DNA from: Marinomonas balearica
GTDB lineage: Bacteria > Pseudomonadota > Gammaproteobacteria > Pseudomonadales > Marinomonadaceae
Assembly: GCF_004362145.1 (NCBI RefSeq)
Contig: NZ_SNXC01000010.1
Coordinates: 62,001-126,000 of the forward strand
Direction: 5' to 3'
Length of the DNA: 64,000 nucleotides
The notes under the pieces are model-generated. The model saw nothing but the letters and a program-made list of their open reading frames with translations. It made no database searches and was not told the origin of the DNA. This document shows, piece by piece, positions 16,994 through 25,389 of this stretch. Position numbers and translations under genes: made by a program. Each line of letters begins with the position of its first letter. The first letter of the stretch is position 1.

Positions 16994-19258
16994 TTAAATC
17001 TTGCATGCGCCACTAGCGCAATCATCCATGTCGTCTTGCTGATCGTCTGCACCGTCACGAGTATTGTGGTAGTAAAGTGTTTTAACCCCCAATTTATAGG
17101 CGGTTAACAAGTCTTTTAGAATGACTTTCATTGGCACTTTTTGAGACTCAAACTTCTGAGGATCATAGTTTGTGTTCGCCGAAATTGATTGGTCTACAAA
17201 CTTTTGCATAATACCGACCAGTTGCAAATAGCCATCGTTTGATGGGATGGTCCATAAAAGCTCATATTGGTCTTTTAGTCGTTCGTACTCAGGTACAACC
17301 TGTTTTAGAATTCCGTCTTTACTTGCTTTAACCGATACGAAGCCTCGTGGCGGCTCGATACCGTTTGTTGCATTACTAATTTGAGAAGAAGTCTCTGAAG
17401 GCATCAATGCTGATAGCGTTGAGTTACGTAATCCATGCTCAACAATATCTTTACGCAGTGTTTCCCAATCGTAATATAGCTCAGAAGATACAACGTTGTT
17501 GATTTCCTCTTTATAAGTGTCGATTGGCAAAATTCCTTTTGCGTAAGTTGTTTCGTCAAACGCTTTACAAGGGCCGAACTCTTTCGAAAGTTTATTAGAG
17601 GCTTTGAGCAAGAAGTATTGAATCGCCTCGAATGTTTTATGTGTCAGTTCGTTAGCACTACCATCGGAATAGCGTACGCCATTTTTAGCTAAATAATAAG
17701 CATAGTTAATGACACCAACACCAAGAGTTCGACGCAACTCTGTCGCGTTTTGAGCGGCAGGGATCGGGTAGTTTTGGTAATCAAGTAATGCATCCAATGC
17801 GCGAATGATCAGCTCTGATAACTCTTCCAGTTCATCAAGGCTATCAAGCGCACCTAGGTTAAAGGCAGATAAAGTACATAACGCAATTTCGCCATCAGGG
17901 TCTGAAACATTTCCCAACGGTTTTGTAGGTAGCGCGATTTCAAGGCATAAGTTACTTTGCTTAACAGGTGCAACCTTCGGATCGAACGGGCTGTGAGTAT
18001 TACAATGGTCGACGTTTTGCAGATAAATACGCCCTGTACTTGCGCGTTCAGAAGCAAATAGCGTGAACAACTCGGACGCTTTAACCGTGGACTTGCGAAT
18101 AGAATCGTCTTGCTCATATAGAGTATATAAACGATCAAATTCTTCTTGATCTGCAAAGAACGCATCGTATAGGCCGGGTACATCAGAAGGGCTAAACAAT
18201 GTGATATTGCCGCCTTTAATCAAACGCTGATACATCAAGCGGTTAAATTGAACGCCGTAATCCAAGTGACGAACGCGGTTTTCTTCGACACCACGATTGT
18301 TTTTCAGTACGAGTAAGCTTTCAACTTCTAGGTGCCAAATAGGATAGAAGACGGTTGCGGCACCGCCTCGAACGCCACCTTGAGAACAGCTTTTTACCGC
18401 AGTTTGAAAGTGCTTGTAAAAAGGAATACAACCTGTGTGGAAAGCTTCACCGCCGCGAATTGGGCTACCCAATGCGCGAATTGCACCGGCATTGATGCCG
18501 ATTCCGGCACGTTGGCTTACATATTTTACAATTGCGCTAGAGGTCGCATTGATCGAATCTAATGAGTCACCACACTCAATAAGAACACAACTACTGAACT
18601 GACGAGTTGGCGTGCGAATACCTGACATAATCGGCGTTGGTAACGACAGCTTGAATTGCGAAACCGCGTCATAAAAACGCTTAATTAGATCCAAGCGAAG
18701 CTCTTTATCGTAATTTGCAAACAAGCATGCAGCGACAAGAATGTAGATGAATTGTGGGCTTTCGTAGATATCACCAGATACGCGGTTTTGAACTAAGTAC
18801 TTGCCTTCTAGCTGTTTGACGGCTGCGTATGAGAAGTTCATATCGCGAGAATGATCAATGAACTCGTTGATTTGGTTTAGTTCTTCTTGGGTATAGTCAC
18901 GAAGAATATGAGCATCATAGCGGTTTTGTTCAACCAGATTGCAAACATGTGCATAAAGGTGTGGAGGCTCAAACTGACCAAACGCTTTTTTACGCAGGTG
19001 AAAAATCGCTAAGCGTGCTGCTAAGTACTGATAATCCGGTGTGTTTTCTGAAATTAAATCGGCCGCAGATTTAATAAGTGTTTCGTGTATATCCGTTGTG
19101 CGAATACCGTTAAAAAACTGAATTTGTGCTTTTAGCTCGACTTGGGAAACTGAAACATTTTCAAGGCCTTCTGCAGCCCATGTAATAACTTTATGGATTT
19201 TTTCCAGATCAATAGTCTCGGTTACGCCGTTACGTTTAGTAACTGTGAGAGTACTCAT
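16994..19258 (-). CDS. nrdA: Class Ia ribonucleotide reductase alpha subunit
   Basis: Catalytic large subunit that reduces ribonucleoside diphosphates to deoxy forms. 754 residues with an N-terminal ATP cone (LTVTKRNGVTETIDLEKIHKVI) for allosteric activity control, the first active-site cysteine in FSSCVLIECGD, the NLCLEI (N-x-C-x-E) radical site, and the shuttle cysteine pair in the CASGACKI tail. First gene of nrdA-nrdB-ferredoxin. Two NrdR-type boxes lie 40-90 bases upstream of its ATG, so repression by NrdR is expected. Confidence 0.97.
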   Translation of the reverse strand: MSTLTVTKRNGVTETIDLEKIHKVITWAAEGLENVSVSQVELKAQIQFFNGIRTTDIHETLIKSAADLISENTPDYQYLAARLAIFHLRKKAFGQFEPPHLYAHVCNLVEQNRYDAHILRDYTQEELNQINEFIDHSRDMNFSYAAVKQLEGKYLVQNRVSGDIYESPQFIYILVAACLFANYDKELRLDLIKRFYDAVSQFKLSLPTPIMSGIRTPTRQFSSCVLIECGDSLDSINATSSAIVKYVSQRAGIGINAGAIRALGSPIRGGEAFHTGCIPFYKHFQTAVKSCSQGGVRGGAATVFYPIWHLEVESLLVLKNNRGVEENRVRHLDYGVQFNRLMYQRLIKGGNITLFSPSDVPGLYDAFFADQEEFDRLYTLYEQDDSIRKSTVKASELFTLFASERASTGRIYLQNVDHCNTHSPFDPKVAPVKQSNLCLEIALPTKPLGNVSDPDGEIALCTLSAFNLGALDSLDELEELSELIIRALDALLDYQNYPIPAAQNATELRRTLGVGVINYAYYLAKNGVRYSDGSANELTHKTFEAIQYFLLKASNKLSKEFGPCKAFDETTYAKGILPIDTYKEEINNVVSSELYYDWETLRKDIVEHGLRNSTLSALMPSETSSQISNATNGIEPPRGFVSVKASKDGILKQVVPEYERLKDQYELLWTIPSNDGYLQLVGIMQKFVDQSISANTNYDPQKFESQKVPMKVILKDLLTAYKLGVKTLYYHNTRDGADDQQDDMDDCASGACKI

Positions 19259-19298
19259 GTTTTAGGTTCCCGTCGGTATCTATCGTGTGGTGTTAAAA

Positions 19299-19314
19299 AT
19301 ACTGTATCTAGTAT
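19299..19314 (-). promoter_or_regulatory. NrdR box, proximal
   Basis: The 16-base palindromic site matches the NrdR consensus (ACACwATATATwGTGT) at about 12 of 16 positions. It pairs with a second box at 19331-19346; centre-to-centre distance is 32 bp, close to three helical turns as is usual for NrdR box pairs. Confidence 0.75.
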
Positions 19315-19330
19315 GCTTTATTATATCAAG

Positions 19331-19346
19331 GCACTAGATGTAGTGT
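19331..19346 (-). promoter_or_regulatory. NrdR box, distal
   Basis: GCACTAGATGTAGTGT matches the NrdR consensus at about 13 of 16 positions and is a good palindrome. With the proximal box it should mediate dATP-dependent repression of nrdA. The surrounding 314-base gap (19259-19572) shows nothing else I can name; no NrdR gene lies in this window. Confidence 0.78.
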
Positions 19347-19572
19347 AGTAAGGCTTTCTATGTTGCGAACAATAGAGATCATTTAGGCTAAAATCAAGGC
19401 TTGAAAAATCATAAAAATTGCGCGTGTCAGAAGATCTTTTAAAGAGATTAGTGCTTACTTACGTTGTTCGATAGACAGACTCTAGAAGAGCAAGGTGGCA
19501 AGCAAATAATTCTATTTAGACAAAAAAAAATGTTATTCAGGCATCTTGTTTTATATCAGATTAACCGGAGTT

Positions 19573-20310
19573 TTAAGTAAGCTTTGTGATCAAATAGTGA
19601 GCGGTTGCAACGAGTGAAAAGAGAATGATCTGATGTGTAAGATAGACACGCAATGCATACCGTCCCATGACGGCAATTCCCGCCGTAATAAGGTTGCTCG
19701 GCAGCCTAAAAGTATGGATTTTTAAGTACCCGAATATCGGGCCAATGAAAACGGCGCAGATCCAAGGAATTGGCGCGATAATGTCGACGGTTTTTCTAGG
19801 GAGATTCAAATCGTTGTATAAGACATGTTTAAAATCAGTAAAAGCAAACCAATCAGTTAACCAATACATGGCGGCAATGGCGACAGCGAGTGCTAATGAG
19901 ATAAAGGGGGTTCGAGCCATTGGCCGAACAGCAATGGAAGCTAAGAATATAAAATGCAGTATGCCAAAGAAGATCCACTGTTTGGGAAAGATGATGTAAG
20001 TCACAAGAGAAATCGAGGTGGCAGCGAGAAGTAACACTGCCATATGTTTTCTAAAACGAGAAAAAGGTTGGCCGGACTGAACGGCTAAGTAGCTTGACCA
20101 GCCGATGGCTGATAAGAATAAAAAGACAATAACGGCTCTAAACCCAACCCAAAAAGGTGAGGTTAACGAATAGTCTAAGTACCCAAAGTGTCTGAGGTCC
20201 CAACAAAAATGAAAGACAATCATTAGTAGTACCGCCGTGCCGCGATAAATGTCTAAAAAAGCACTGCGGTTGTCTGGCTTATGAAGTTGGTTTAAGTTTA
20301 AGGACAACAC
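19573..20310 (-). CDS. DUF1624/HGSNAT-like membrane protein
   Basis: Polytopic inner-membrane protein of 245 residues with about seven hydrophobic segments. The family opening is clear: SAFLDIYRGTAVLLMIVFHFCWDLRHFGYLD, with the histidine and aspartate conserved in the heparan-alpha-glucosaminide N-acetyltransferase catalytic family. Later patches are FLFLSAIGWSSYLAV and a C-terminal GRYALRVYLTHQ. Members transfer acetyl groups across membranes in eukaryotes, but bacterial roles are mostly unknown. Divergent from the AlkB-like gene with only 19 bases between starts. Confidence 0.85.
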   Translation of the reverse strand: MLSLNLNQLHKPDNRSAFLDIYRGTAVLLMIVFHFCWDLRHFGYLDYSLTSPFWVGFRAVIVFLFLSAIGWSSYLAVQSGQPFSRFRKHMAVLLLAATSISLVTYIIFPKQWIFFGILHFIFLASIAVRPMARTPFISLALAVAIAAMYWLTDWFAFTDFKHVLYNDLNLPRKTVDIIAPIPWICAVFIGPIFGYLKIHTFRLPSNLITAGIAVMGRYALRVYLTHQIILFSLVATAHYLITKLT

Positions 20311-20329
20311 AATTAAGATTCCAATATCT

Positions 20330-20899
20330 ATGTATGATGCACCTTATCGCTATATTCCGCCGAGCTCAAGTAATGGCGATAATTTTCAATTATTGCGCCA
20401 AAAAATAGATTGGCAGCAAGAATCATTGACGATGTTTGGAAAAGATATCTTGGTTCCAAGGTTGGTATCTTTTATTGCTGACGCTGGGCTTCAGTATACA
20501 TACTCAGGTAAAACTCACAGCGGTTATGGTTGGCCCGATTGGATGAAGGTTTTCAAGCTCCAAGCAGAGTTGTTGACTGGCCAAACCTATAACTCGGTGT
20601 TAGCCAACCTTTATCGACATGGCGAAGATTATATGGGCTGGCACAGTGATAATGAACGAGAGCTTGGCCCTGCTCCTGTTGTAGTGACATACAGCGTCGG
20701 GGCAACGCGCGACTTTTTGTTTCGCTTAAAGCGCGACCATAAAACGAAAACGTCGATAAAACTTGAAAATGAAAGTTGGCTAATTATGAGCGCATCCGCT
20801 CAAGTTTTATGGCAGCACTCGCTCCCTGTTAGAAAAAAGGTGACAGAGGAGCGAATCAGTTTAACGTTTAGGCAAATTCTTAGGGAAGGTTCGCACTGA
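20330..20899 (+). CDS. AlkB-like 2-oxoglutarate/Fe(II) dioxygenase
   Basis: Soluble 189-residue protein of the ALKBH2/3-type DNA/RNA demethylase family. The iron ligands are in MGWHSDNE (HxD) and a later histidine near WQHSLPV, and the 2-oxoglutarate arginine is in RISLTFR. ATRDFLFRLK is the usual nucleotide-handling strand. It probably reverses alkylation damage such as 1-methyladenine and 3-methylcytosine by oxidation. Transcribed divergently from the DUF1624 gene. Confidence 0.92.
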   Translation: MYDAPYRYIPPSSSNGDNFQLLRQKIDWQQESLTMFGKDILVPRLVSFIADAGLQYTYSGKTHSGYGWPDWMKVFKLQAELLTGQTYNSVLANLYRHGEDYMGWHSDNERELGPAPVVVTYSVGATRDFLFRLKRDHKTKTSIKLENESWLIMSASAQVLWQHSLPVRKKVTEERISLTFRQILREGSH

Positions 20900-20977
20900 G
20901 AGGTAAATGGCGGTCTATTAAAGTAACATGAGAAAGCTGCCTTAATCTGCCGAAGTTCTGTTTTTCTTATCTGTCAT

Positions 20978-21009
20978 ACAGTAGCTTCCTCAAATGAAAA
21001 AGCTACTGT
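20978..21009. repeat. 10-bp hairpin between the AlkB-like gene and pdxH
   Basis: ACAGTAGCTT and AAGCTACTGT are perfectly complementary around a 12-base loop in the convergent gap. Neither side has a strong T run, so terminator function is only possible. Confidence 0.45.
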
Positions 21010-21017
21010 TGGCTCGA

Positions 21018-21659
21018 TTACGGTGCCTTTCTTACTCTGTGCCAGCGATCGTTTTCAAGTGTGTAAATGAGTCGGTCGTGCAGACGGCTAGGGCGGCCTT
21101 GCCAAAACTCAATGGAGTTGGGTTTGACGATATAGCCTCCCCAATTTGAAGGGCATGGAACGTCGCTCTCTTTTAGTTCTTCGTCTAGTCGATCGAATTG
21201 ATCGCTTAAAAACGTCCGGTTTTTGATTATCTGACTTTGAGGAGAAGCGGAAGCTGCTATCTGGCTCGCTCTTGGTCGGGTCGCAAAGTAGGCTTCTGAT
21301 GTCGCCTTATCTGTTTTTTCTATTGTGCCTTCTATTCGGATTTGCCTAGACAGCGGTGCCCAGAAAAACGTTAAGCAAACGTGGTTGTTCGCTTCAATAT
21401 CTTGGCCTTTATCACTGTCGTAATTGGTGAAGAAGCTAAAACCCGATTCGTCGCGCTGTTTCAGAAGAACAATCCGGCTGTGAGGCTTATGTTCTCTATC
21501 TACGGTGCTCAACATCATCGCTGTTGGATCATCTTGACATGAATCGATGGCCAGCTTTAACCATGAATCGAAAAGGCTAAGTGGGTCATCACCAACTTTT
21601 TCTTCTAATAAATCATCGAACTGATAATCACGACGAATGGAATGTAGGTCTCTGTTCAT
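21018..21659 (-). CDS. pdxH: Pyridoxamine 5'-phosphate oxidase
   Basis: FMN enzyme making pyridoxal 5'-phosphate from pyridoxine or pyridoxamine phosphates. 213 residues, normal length. Seen: MMLSTVDREHKPHSRIVLLK (FMN site), FFTNYDSDKGQDIEAN, RQIRIEGTIEK, RASQIAASASPQSQ, and the terminal EFWQGRPSRLHDR patch that binds substrate. It starts four bases after the coq7 stop, so it is translated from the hinT-coq7-pdxH transcript. Confidence 0.96.
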   Translation of the reverse strand: MNRDLHSIRRDYQFDDLLEEKVGDDPLSLFDSWLKLAIDSCQDDPTAMMLSTVDREHKPHSRIVLLKQRDESGFSFFTNYDSDKGQDIEANNHVCLTFFWAPLSRQIRIEGTIEKTDKATSEAYFATRPRASQIAASASPQSQIIKNRTFLSDQFDRLDEELKESDVPCPSNWGGYIVKPNSIEFWQGRPSRLHDRLIYTLENDRWHRVRKAP

Positions 21660-21663
21660 TCTT

Positions 21664-22296
21664 CTAAATCCGATAAGTTGATTTTGTCATAACTTTAGAC
21701 ACGTGAGTCATGATGTTCATAACAGGCGAGGGGAATACATAGCCACCTGAATCCAAAGCGGATTGTTTATGCTTTGCTTCGTCAATACGCATTTGCTTTA
21801 GAACCGCACGGCTGCGTTCGTCCTGTTCAGGAAGTGCTGCCATATGTTTATCAAGATGGACGCATACTTGATCTTCCGTCGCGGCGACAAAGCCTAAACT
21901 CAATCGATCGCTGATTAATCCTGCTCCGGCTCCGATCACAAACGAGGCTCCGTAAAAGAGCGGGTTCAAGCGACTTGGGTGGCTGTCGAGCTCATACAGA
22001 CGGTGTTCACACCACACTAGGTGATCAATTTCTTCGTCTGCGGCGTGCTCCATATCTTCTCGTACTGCCTCAAGCTTCGCGGTCAATGCTTGTCCGGCAT
22101 AGAGTGCCTGTGCACACACTTCGCCGGTGTGATTAATGCGCATCAACCCTGCGGCGTGTTTGGTTTCTTGAGGGTCTAGTGGGTTATGTGGCTCATTGTT
22201 CGCAGGGGTTGATCGTTGCGCCTTTGCGACTCTTGGTGTGAGTGTTTGCAGCGCTCTGTCTAACTGCATAATGGCTTTGTCTAATTTTGATAACAT
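21664..22296 (-). CDS. coq7: Demethoxyubiquinone hydroxylase Coq7
   Basis: Di-iron monooxygenase performing the late C6 hydroxylation in ubiquinone synthesis. The 210 residues contain both family repeats: [19 protein letters not shown] and [13 protein letters not shown] in the first half, then [14 protein letters not shown] and [12 protein letters not shown] in the second, which supply the carboxylate and histidine ligands. A hydrophobic stretch ([12 protein letters not shown]) is the membrane-contact helix. Central gene of a hinT-coq7-pdxH cluster with a 12-base gap to hinT. Confidence 0.95.
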   Translation of the reverse strand: MLSKLDKAIMQLDRALQTLTPRVAKAQRSTPANNEPHNPLDPQETKHAAGLMRINHTGEVCAQALYAGQALTAKLEAVREDMEHAADEEIDHLVWCEHRLYELDSHPSRLNPLFYGASFVIGAGAGLISDRLSLGFVAATEDQVCVHLDKHMAALPEQDERSRAVLKQMRIDEAKHKQSALDSGGYVFPSPVMNIMTHVSKVMTKSTYRI

Positions 22297-22308
22297 TGAT
22301 GACTCCTA

Positions 22309-22650
22309 CTAGCCTGGAGGCCATGACATTTGGCGGCCACCAAGAACATGCATATGGATGTGGTAAACGGTTTGACCGCCCATTTCGTTACAGTTCATGG
22401 TGACGCGAAAACCGTCGTCGCTCACGCCTTTTTCTTTTGCTACTTTCGCAGCAATAATAGGAAGCTTGCCTATTACAGGAGCATCCTCTTCCGAAATATC
22501 GTTAAGGGTGCTGATGTGCTTTTTAGGTATCACTAAGAAGTGAACGGGAGCTTGTGGCATGATGTCTTCAAACGCAATAACATCGTCGTCCTCATACAAT
22601 ATGGTTGCAGGGATCTCTCGGTTAATGAGCTTGCAGAATAAGCAATCCAT
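22309..22650 (-). CDS. hinT: HIT family nucleotide hydrolase HinT
   Basis: Purine nucleoside phosphoramidase of 113 residues. It has CLFCKLINREIPATILYEDD, HFLVIPKKHI and the histidine triad HIHMHVLGG near the C-terminus. The ATG giving MDCLFC is preceded by TAGGAGAC and gives the usual family length; an upstream in-frame start would add 13 unconserved residues. First gene of the hinT-coq7-pdxH group. Confidence 0.94.
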   Translation of the reverse strand: MDCLFCKLINREIPATILYEDDDVIAFEDIMPQAPVHFLVIPKKHISTLNDISEEDAPVIGKLPIIAAKVAKEKGVSDDGFRVTMNCNEMGGQTVYHIHMHVLGGRQMSWPPG

Positions 22651-22706
22651 GGTGTCTCCTAATGGTGGTGTGTCTATTATCGGATTCAAAATTTTTAACG
22701 CAATAC

Positions 22707-25007
22707 TTAGGATCTTGTTTTGTTGATCTCTGACATACTATTTCTTACTAGTCTTCGTGTGATGCCGGTTAAGTAAGGTACGAGTTTAACGTCTATCTCG
22801 GATTCACTGATCATTGAGTCGAAGCCTATGATTTGGCTAAACGCAGTCGACATTTTTATATTGTTGGTAATGAGAACGCAGCGATCGATACTCTTTAGAA
22901 GAGGTTTTACACGTTTTAAATCTGGGATCGGTAGGTTCTTTTGATCTTCAAACATGATTAGAACATGTCCGATATTTAATGTCTGACTTTCTTCAAATAA
23001 GTGTGCTAACTCGCTCTGTTCCTGAACCTGAATGATACTAGAAGACCAGTTTTGAAGCAGTATTAATGTCTTACTCATAAGCGGGCTGCTTTCACCGTAC
23101 ACAACGACTTCAAAATCGCTGCCAGTGAGCAAGTCAAAAGAGCTTTGTTCTTTTTGTTCATGTGCGAGTATAGGGCACTCTACAATGGCTGTTCGTTCTT
23201 TAGATTCACCTGCAAACCATAGCTTTCCGTCAAGCTGCTTAACAACTGCTTGAATGTAACTTAGGCTTATATCTGCTTTAACAGACTCTTCAGCAATGCG
23301 AGATGGAACGGGTCCACACACTACTTTTAGAGTTCGTCCGCCTTCTCTTTTGTCGGCTGAAACAGAGAACGTCATATTGAGAGATTGGTCGGTGAAATGC
23401 TTAAACTCCATCATCAATATTTCAAACAGGTGACACAGCAGTTCTATATTTTCGAGCACCTCAATGTTGTCTAGAGCTTGTGTTGTAAGCTCAATATCAG
23501 AATGATCTTGATCCAGTTCGTGGAAGCGGAAATAGGCTCGCTCGATAACGCTGACGATCGCTTCCGATTGTGGCTGTTGACGTTTAGGCTTGTCTTTTAA
23601 AGCATGGTAAAAATCAATTCTTTCTACTATATGCTTTAAGTTATTGGTTGCTGATTTACCTGTTTCTAAAAGCGTTTCGTTGGCGTTTGAAGTTTTACTT
23701 AAATTGGCAAGAAAGCCATCGTAAACCTTGATTTGGCGACGTAATCGACTGGAAAGATCTGCGTATAATTCAGGGTTGTGTGCGCTTGCTTCTTTCACTA
23801 AATGTGATGCTCGCCTAATGTATGGATTGAGCCTCATGACCATCGCTGAGTAGTGGATCAAAGCTTCCGCAATGATGGAGGTGGTAAGCCCCCACTCAAA
23901 CCAAAATTCACTCGGAATCACGCCGTACGCAGAGAGCAGCCATGTCGTGTGGCCTATTAATAATACGGTGCGCGCGAATACATAGTACCCAGAGTGCGGA
24001 ACTTTTTTGATTTTTGCATATACCGCAACACCGAATAAAAAATAAAGCGTTAAAAACGCCAACGTCGATAAGTACAGTATGCTGAGAAGCGGTGGCGATA
24101 CTGCGTATATGGTTGCTAAAAAAACGTTTAACAAGCCGACACTGTAAATCACCTTGTCGAGTTTGGGAAATGCGCTTTTGGTATCGAGGTACAGTCTAGA
24201 GAACAATGCAATTGCGGAAATACAAGTTAACGCTGCGAGGTTGTACAGTCTCTCTTGAAGACCGGTAAACTGGGGGAAATACTGATATACCTGACCGTGT
24301 AAAGCGAGATGCAGAACCGCAATACTGATTAACATGCAGCCGTAAACCATATACATTGGATGTCGGCTTGTGAAAAAGAAAAACAAATTGCTGATGAATA
24401 AAAGTATAAGAATACCCATCATCACGCCAGTCATTGTAAAGTCAAATTGCGAACGCTCGCTAAAAGAAGAAAGTGTTTCGATGTTGGCACTGATATTAAT
24501 CGGCAACCTGGAAGACGCTTTTATATATAACGAGAAAACCGGAGGCGTATTGGCAGGTAGAGGGAATATGTAGTTTGCATGATTAATTGGGCGATTTTCG
24601 AAAGGGCGTAGCTCTCCAGTCTCTGCTTGCGCTTGTGTTTCAAACACACTGGGCATGTAGACATCAAGATACTGAAGGCGAGGTGCGTGGACGCTCAATA
24701 CGACCGGAGTAGAAAGCGAGGTCTGGATGGCAACTTTCAATTTTATCCAAATATTGCCGTCTACGAGTCCAAACTGTAAAAATTCGTCACTTAGAGGTAA
24801 AAAACGCCGATCATAACTGTCGCTTGTGATTTCGTTGATGCCCAATTGTTTTGTGTCATCAATGTAATAACCACCAATCTCTCCCACGTTGATAGACGTA
24901 TTTTTACTATTAATTAAAGCAATGTCATTAGATGCCCATGTGAGACTGCTTATTAGGGCAAAGAAGAGTAAAATAAGTCGATAAAACAAAATACTAAGCC
25001 TGATCAA
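22707..25007 (-). CDS. RetS-like 7TMR-DISM sensor with degenerate kinase and receiver
   Basis: Membrane protein of 766 residues. Signal/anchor segment at 1-25; 7TMR-DISMED2-type sensor about 30-180; seven membrane segments about 190-390; then a kinase-like part. The H-box reads FLANLSKTSN (432-441), with lysine 438 where the phosphoacceptor histidine should be. The N and G boxes of the ATPase are not recognisable, though a VVKQLDGKLWFAGES stretch marks its end. A receiver-like C-terminal domain (about 630-750) lacks the expected acidic pocket and lysine. Position after purD matches retS of Pseudomonas. Probably signals by binding a partner kinase, not by phosphotransfer. Confidence 0.82.
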   Translation of the reverse strand: MIRLSILFYRLILLFFALISSLTWASNDIALINSKNTSINVGEIGGYYIDDTKQLGINEITSDSYDRRFLPLSDEFLQFGLVDGNIWIKLKVAIQTSLSTPVVLSVHAPRLQYLDVYMPSVFETQAQAETGELRPFENRPINHANYIFPLPANTPPVFSLYIKASSRLPINISANIETLSSFSERSQFDFTMTGVMMGILILLFISNLFFFFTSRHPMYMVYGCMLISIAVLHLALHGQVYQYFPQFTGLQERLYNLAALTCISAIALFSRLYLDTKSAFPKLDKVIYSVGLLNVFLATIYAVSPPLLSILYLSTLAFLTLYFLFGVAVYAKIKKVPHSGYYVFARTVLLIGHTTWLLSAYGVIPSEFWFEWGLTTSIIAEALIHYSAMVMRLNPYIRRASHLVKEASAHNPELYADLSSRLRRQIKVYDGFLANLSKTSNANETLLETGKSATNNLKHIVERIDFYHALKDKPKRQQPQSEAIVSVIERAYFRFHELDQDHSDIELTTQALDNIEVLENIELLCHLFEILMMEFKHFTDQSLNMTFSVSADKREGGRTLKVVCGPVPSRIAEESVKADISLSYIQAVVKQLDGKLWFAGESKERTAIVECPILAHEQKEQSSFDLLTGSDFEVVVYGESSPLMSKTLILLQNWSSSIIQVQEQSELAHLFEESQTLNIGHVLIMFEDQKNLPIPDLKRVKPLLKSIDRCVLITNNIKMSTAFSQIIGFDSMISESEIDVKLVPYLTGITRRLVRNSMSEINKTRS

Positions 25008-25047
25008 TTAATCCATTAGGCATCATTATTAACTGATAGGGGACTAA

Positions 25048-25299
25048 ATGCTATATCCAATATTAGTCGAGTACTATTTGTGGTTCTGTTTCGCACTGCT
25101 TGGGATCACATGGGTAACGCGAAAAAACAACGTCAAGCTTCGTCAAAACCTGTTGTATCTATATGGCATGATCTCCGCATTGGGTTTTTTGCTTGATTTC
25201 GATTGGGTTGCAGGCGTTATTTTTGGACTCATTGTATTAGAGGTAGGGAAGGTCTTTAAAGTTTGGTTGGATCAAAAACAGCAAAACCTTAAAAAATAA
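25048..25299 (+). CDS. Small hypothetical membrane protein
   Basis: 83 residues with two to three hydrophobic stretches: LVEYYLWFCFALLGITWVT, LLYLYGMISALGFLL and VAGVIFGLIVLEVG, and a basic tail. AGGGGAC precedes the ATG, and a strong terminator follows. It is divergent from the RetS-like gene and convergent with purD. I recognise no family. Confidence 0.75.
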   Translation: MLYPILVEYYLWFCFALLGITWVTRKNNVKLRQNLLYLYGMISALGFLLDFDWVAGVIFGLIVLEVGKVFKVWLDQKQQNLKK

Positions 25300-25327
25300 G
25301 CGATGATTGATTGAAAGCGATAAAACG

Positions 25328-25362
25328 AAAAAGGGCTTGTTTTTGAACAAGCCCTTTTTTTT
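25328..25362. terminator. Bidirectional intrinsic terminator
   Basis: AAAAAGGGCTTGTT pairs with AACAAGCCCTTTTT around a short loop and has T runs in both directions. It serves the small membrane protein gene on the plus strand and purD on the minus strand. Confidence 0.93.
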
Positions 25363-25389
25363 GTTACGTTAAACTACGCAAACTTGAGC

